DNA of 42,574 nt, from contig JAURMR010000010.1 of the NCBI GenBank assembly GCA_030830565.1, forward strand, positions 1-42,574, read 5' to 3'. This document shows positions 40,802 through 42,574 of the stretch, in pieces. The notes under the pieces are model-generated. The model made no database searches. It saw nothing but the letters and a program-made list of their open reading frames with translations, and had not been told where the DNA came from. Both the position numbers and the translations under genes were made by a program. Position 1 is the first letter of the stretch. Every line of letters begins with the position of its first letter. Source of the DNA: Acidimicrobiales bacterium (GTDB taxonomy: Bacteria; Actinomycetota; Acidimicrobiia; Acidimicrobiales; Acidimicrobilacustridaceae).

Positions 40802-40807
40802 ATCGTA
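40802..40807 (-). promoter_or_regulatory. -10 box, leaderless promoter of the TSUP gene
   Basis: On the minus strand TACGAT is followed by eight bases and the ATG at 40793. Confidence 0.4.
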
Positions 40808-40869
40808 GGAGGCGCGACGTGGTCAAGGTTGTGGTGGACTTGGTGAAACGAGTGTTTTGGGGGAATGGC

Positions 40870-41676
40870 GTGGCAATTGTCGAACGAGAAATGGTCGAAG
40901 ATGGCATTTTGAAGGTCACGCTCAATGACCCCGACCGGTACAACGCACTTACGCCGGGGCTTATCGATGGCCTTGCGGATGTATTTGCATCGATCCGCCG
41001 CGACCGTGAGGTGCGAGTAGTGATCCTCAGCGGTAACGGCCGGGGATTTTGTGCAGGTGCCGATATGAGCGGGACAGGTGGAGTTCCTGATCATGCGCGC
41101 GGGCGCGGGCCGGTGGGCTTCGTTCACGAAATGCAGGAACATCTGATGGACGTTGTTCTTGCTATTCACGAGACCCCTCAGCCAGTCATTGCTGCGCTTC
41201 ATGGTGCGGTTGTGGGCGGTGGTCTTGCGCTGGCGCTCACATGTGATCTTCGTGTGGCGACGAACGACGCGTTCTTTGCGTCGCATTTCATTCGTGTGGG
41301 CTTATCGTCCTGCGATCTCGGAACCAGTTATTGGTTGCCGCGCATTTGTGGTCCAACGATTGCCGCCGAATTGATGCTGACCGGCCGACGCTTCAGCGCC
41401 GACGAAGCCCGGGGGTATGGCGTGGTGAACAGGGTGACGACCGATGAGGAACTTCTCCCGACAGCGCTCGAACTCGCTGGGATGATTGCGGACAATTCTG
41501 AATACGGCGTGCGAATGACCAAAGTAGGGATGTGGGCGAATCTCGATGCATCAAGTTTGCGTTCGGCAATGGAACTCGAGAATCGCACGCAAGTACTTGG
41601 CACGTTCACCGGAAATATGACCGAAGCAGGCGAAGCGTTCCGTGAAAAGCGTGCGCCCGAATGGAAGTCGATGTGA
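40870..41676 (+). CDS. Crotonase-family protein lacking both hydratase glutamates
   Basis: The 268-residue protein is a crotonase with the oxyanion segment GFCAGADMSG (59-68) and GGGLALALTCDLRVA. At the positions of the two catalytic glutamates of enoyl-CoA hydratases it has A120 and F140, so classical hydration is unlikely. D149 (SSCDLGT) matches an acidic residue used by dienoyl-CoA isomerases, so an isomerase or other reaction is possible. The frame opens at 40792, but GTG 40870 has GGGGGA five bases upstream. The alpha/beta hydrolase gene starts one base after its stop. Confidence 0.88.
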   Translation: MAIVEREMVEDGILKVTLNDPDRYNALTPGLIDGLADVFASIRRDREVRVVILSGNGRGFCAGADMSGTGGVPDHARGRGPVGFVHEMQEHLMDVVLAIHETPQPVIAALHGAVVGGGLALALTCDLRVATNDAFFASHFIRVGLSSCDLGTSYWLPRICGPTIAAELMLTGRRFSADEARGYGVVNRVTTDEELLPTALELAGMIADNSEYGVRMTKVGMWANLDASSLRSAMELENRTQVLGTFTGNMTEAGEAFREKRAPEWKSM

Positions 41677-41677
41677 C

Positions 41678-42472
41678 ATGCCCACGGAACGATTGAACGG
41701 TATTGATCTCCATTGGGAACAAGCGGGCGAGGGGCCTCGTTTGTTGATGTTCAACGGGTCGGGCTCAACCATCGAACGCATGCGTCCACTCATGCAGGTT
41801 CTTGCAACGCAGTTCGATGTTGTTCTGCACGACCAACGAGGACTTGGCCGCAGCCAAATCCCGGCAGGTCCCTATTCGATGGCCGACTACGCCGCGGATG
41901 CAATTGCACTTGTCGATTATCTCGGCTGGGACACCTTCAACGTCATAGGAATCAGCTTTGGCGGCATGGTTGCCCAAGAATTCACAGTCACCGTTCCCGA
42001 TCGGGTAGAGCGACTTGCGCTGCTGTGTACTTCGCCTGGTGGTGACGGTGGTTCTTCCTATCCACTTCATGAGCTTCGTTCGAAGAGTGCACAAGAACGC
42101 GCGGAAATTTCGATGACGATCATGGACACGCGATTTACGCCGGAATGGCTTGAGTCTCATCCCGCCGATCAAATGTTCGTGCAGGGTAGTAGCGGCGACT
42201 TTTCACCGGCTTCCGGTTCCGAGGCGGAGCGCGGAGAACTCGAGCAACTCAACGCACGGAGTTCTCACGATGTTTGGGATCGGCTCGACCGCATCACTGC
42301 GCCAACGTTCATCGGTGCAGGTCGTTACGACGGTATTGCCCCGCTTTCAAACAGTGAGTCGATGGCCGAGCGGATTCCGAACGCGCAACTGCACGTGTAC
42401 GAGGGCGGTCACGGGTTCTTCGCACAAGATGCGAATGCGTTCCCCGACATCCTCAGTTTTCTAGCTGGTTGA
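41678..42472 (+). CDS. Alpha/beta hydrolase
   Basis: The 264-residue protein has the alpha/beta-hydrolase pattern: NGSGST in the oxyanion region, DQRGLGRS, nucleophile S93 in GISFGG, an Asp in GRYDGIAP and the His of GGHGFF. It is related to ring-opening and ester hydrolases (3-oxoadipate enol-lactonase type), and the substrate is unknown. The ATG lies two bases after the crotonase stop, so the pair is co-translated and may act on one pathway. Confidence 0.92.
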   Translation: MPTERLNGIDLHWEQAGEGPRLLMFNGSGSTIERMRPLMQVLATQFDVVLHDQRGLGRSQIPAGPYSMADYAADAIALVDYLGWDTFNVIGISFGGMVAQEFTVTVPDRVERLALLCTSPGGDGGSSYPLHELRSKSAQERAEISMTIMDTRFTPEWLESHPADQMFVQGSSGDFSPASGSEAERGELEQLNARSSHDVWDRLDRITAPTFIGAGRYDGIAPLSNSESMAERIPNAQLHVYEGGHGFFAQDANAFPDILSFLAG

Positions 42473-42484
42473 AGCGGTTGCGGC

Positions 42485-42574
42485 TCAGGTCATTTGCGCC
42501 ATGAACTGATTCAGGTCGAAGTACTCGCGCCACTTTGCGATCTTGTCGCCCTCGAATTCAAAGATGCCGAGAAC
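42485..42574 (-). CDS. 3' end of an NTF2/SnoaL-like gene, cut by the window edge
   Basis: The last 29 codons read VLGIFEFEGDKIAKWREYFD and end LNQFMAQMT before a TGA at 42485-42487. The GDKIAKWREYFD pattern is typical of the C-terminus of SnoaL/limonene-epoxide-hydrolase-like NTF2 proteins. It converges on the alpha/beta hydrolase, 12 bases away. The start lies beyond the window. Confidence 0.75.
   Translation of the reverse strand, partial: VLGIFEFEGDKIAKWREYFDLNQFMAQMT

Noticed and set aside
40384-41286. Open minus-strand frame of 300 codons
   Set aside because: It covers the 5' parts of both the TSUP and crotonase genes and has no recognisable domain.

Overview
The window looks like a chromosomal segment of a moderately GC-rich actinomycete. 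The pointers are SCO6745, DUF222/HNH (13E12-type), DUF2855, RskA-type anti-sigma and DUF1611 proteins, a fasciclin lipoprotein, many GTG/TTG starts and many apparently leaderless promoters. An environmental lineage such as Acidimicrobiia fits best, but that is an inference from family content; no rRNA or marker gene is present. I see no tRNA, rRNA, CRISPR array, insertion sequence or prophage. Nearly all of the window is ordinary, tightly packed coding DNA, and the last gene is cut by the right edge.

Layout. 1-4.4 kb: two secreted beta-propeller proteins that share the same C-terminal tail (PVVPxFTG-end), a DUF4287/DUF1801 protein and an FMN-binding protein. 4.5-8.2 kb: a DUF222-HNH protein, a YHYH lipoprotein and a FUSC-like membrane protein. 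8.3-10.4 kb: a SigK-like sigma factor, RskA-like anti-sigma factor and fasciclin lipoprotein, the arrangement of the mycobacterial SigK/RskA/MPT70-83 system, with two near-identical candidate ECF promoters. 10.6-12.6 kb: a Tat-exported sulfatase ending in VPKFTS. 12.7-17.7 kb: a phytanoyl-CoA-dioxygenase-like protein fused to an SCP2-like domain, an NTF2-like protein, a crotonase/FAD-oxidoreductase/bicupin operon and a divergent TetR regulator. 17.8-21.7 kb: an OafA-type acyltransferase and the Kup potassium transporter. 21.7-25.8 kb: a five-gene operon (DUF2855 protein, TetR regulator, DUF1330-like protein, haloalkane dehalogenase, lipoprotein) read from a divergent promoter carrying two palindromic operators; a cysteine-rich protein is read the other way. 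26.7-31.4 kb: an aldehyde dehydrogenase, a DUF1611/DgcN protein coupled to an amino-acid racemase, and a SCO6745 protein. 31.5-35.7 kb: a membrane-tethered lipase-like hydrolase, a MarR-MFS drug-efflux pair and an ABM-fold protein. 35.7-42.6 kb: a DUF2237/thioesterase/SDR operon, an AMIN-like lipoprotein, a YtcJ-type amidohydrolase, a TauE/SafE permease, an atypical crotonase, an alpha/beta hydrolase and the 3' end of an NTF2-like gene.

The main themes are catabolism of unusual substrates (crotonases, SDR, ALDH, dehalogenase, PhyH, amidohydrolase) and cell-surface proteins. The observations I rate highest are: (1) a possible new C-terminal sorting tail, VPxFT(G/S), on three exported proteins; (2) a duplicated ECF promoter that wires the sigma factor to the fasciclin gene; (3) a pair of palindromes holding the -35 boxes of two divergent promoters at the dehalogenase operon; (4) short tandem repeats sitting over the stop codons of three convergent gene pairs.
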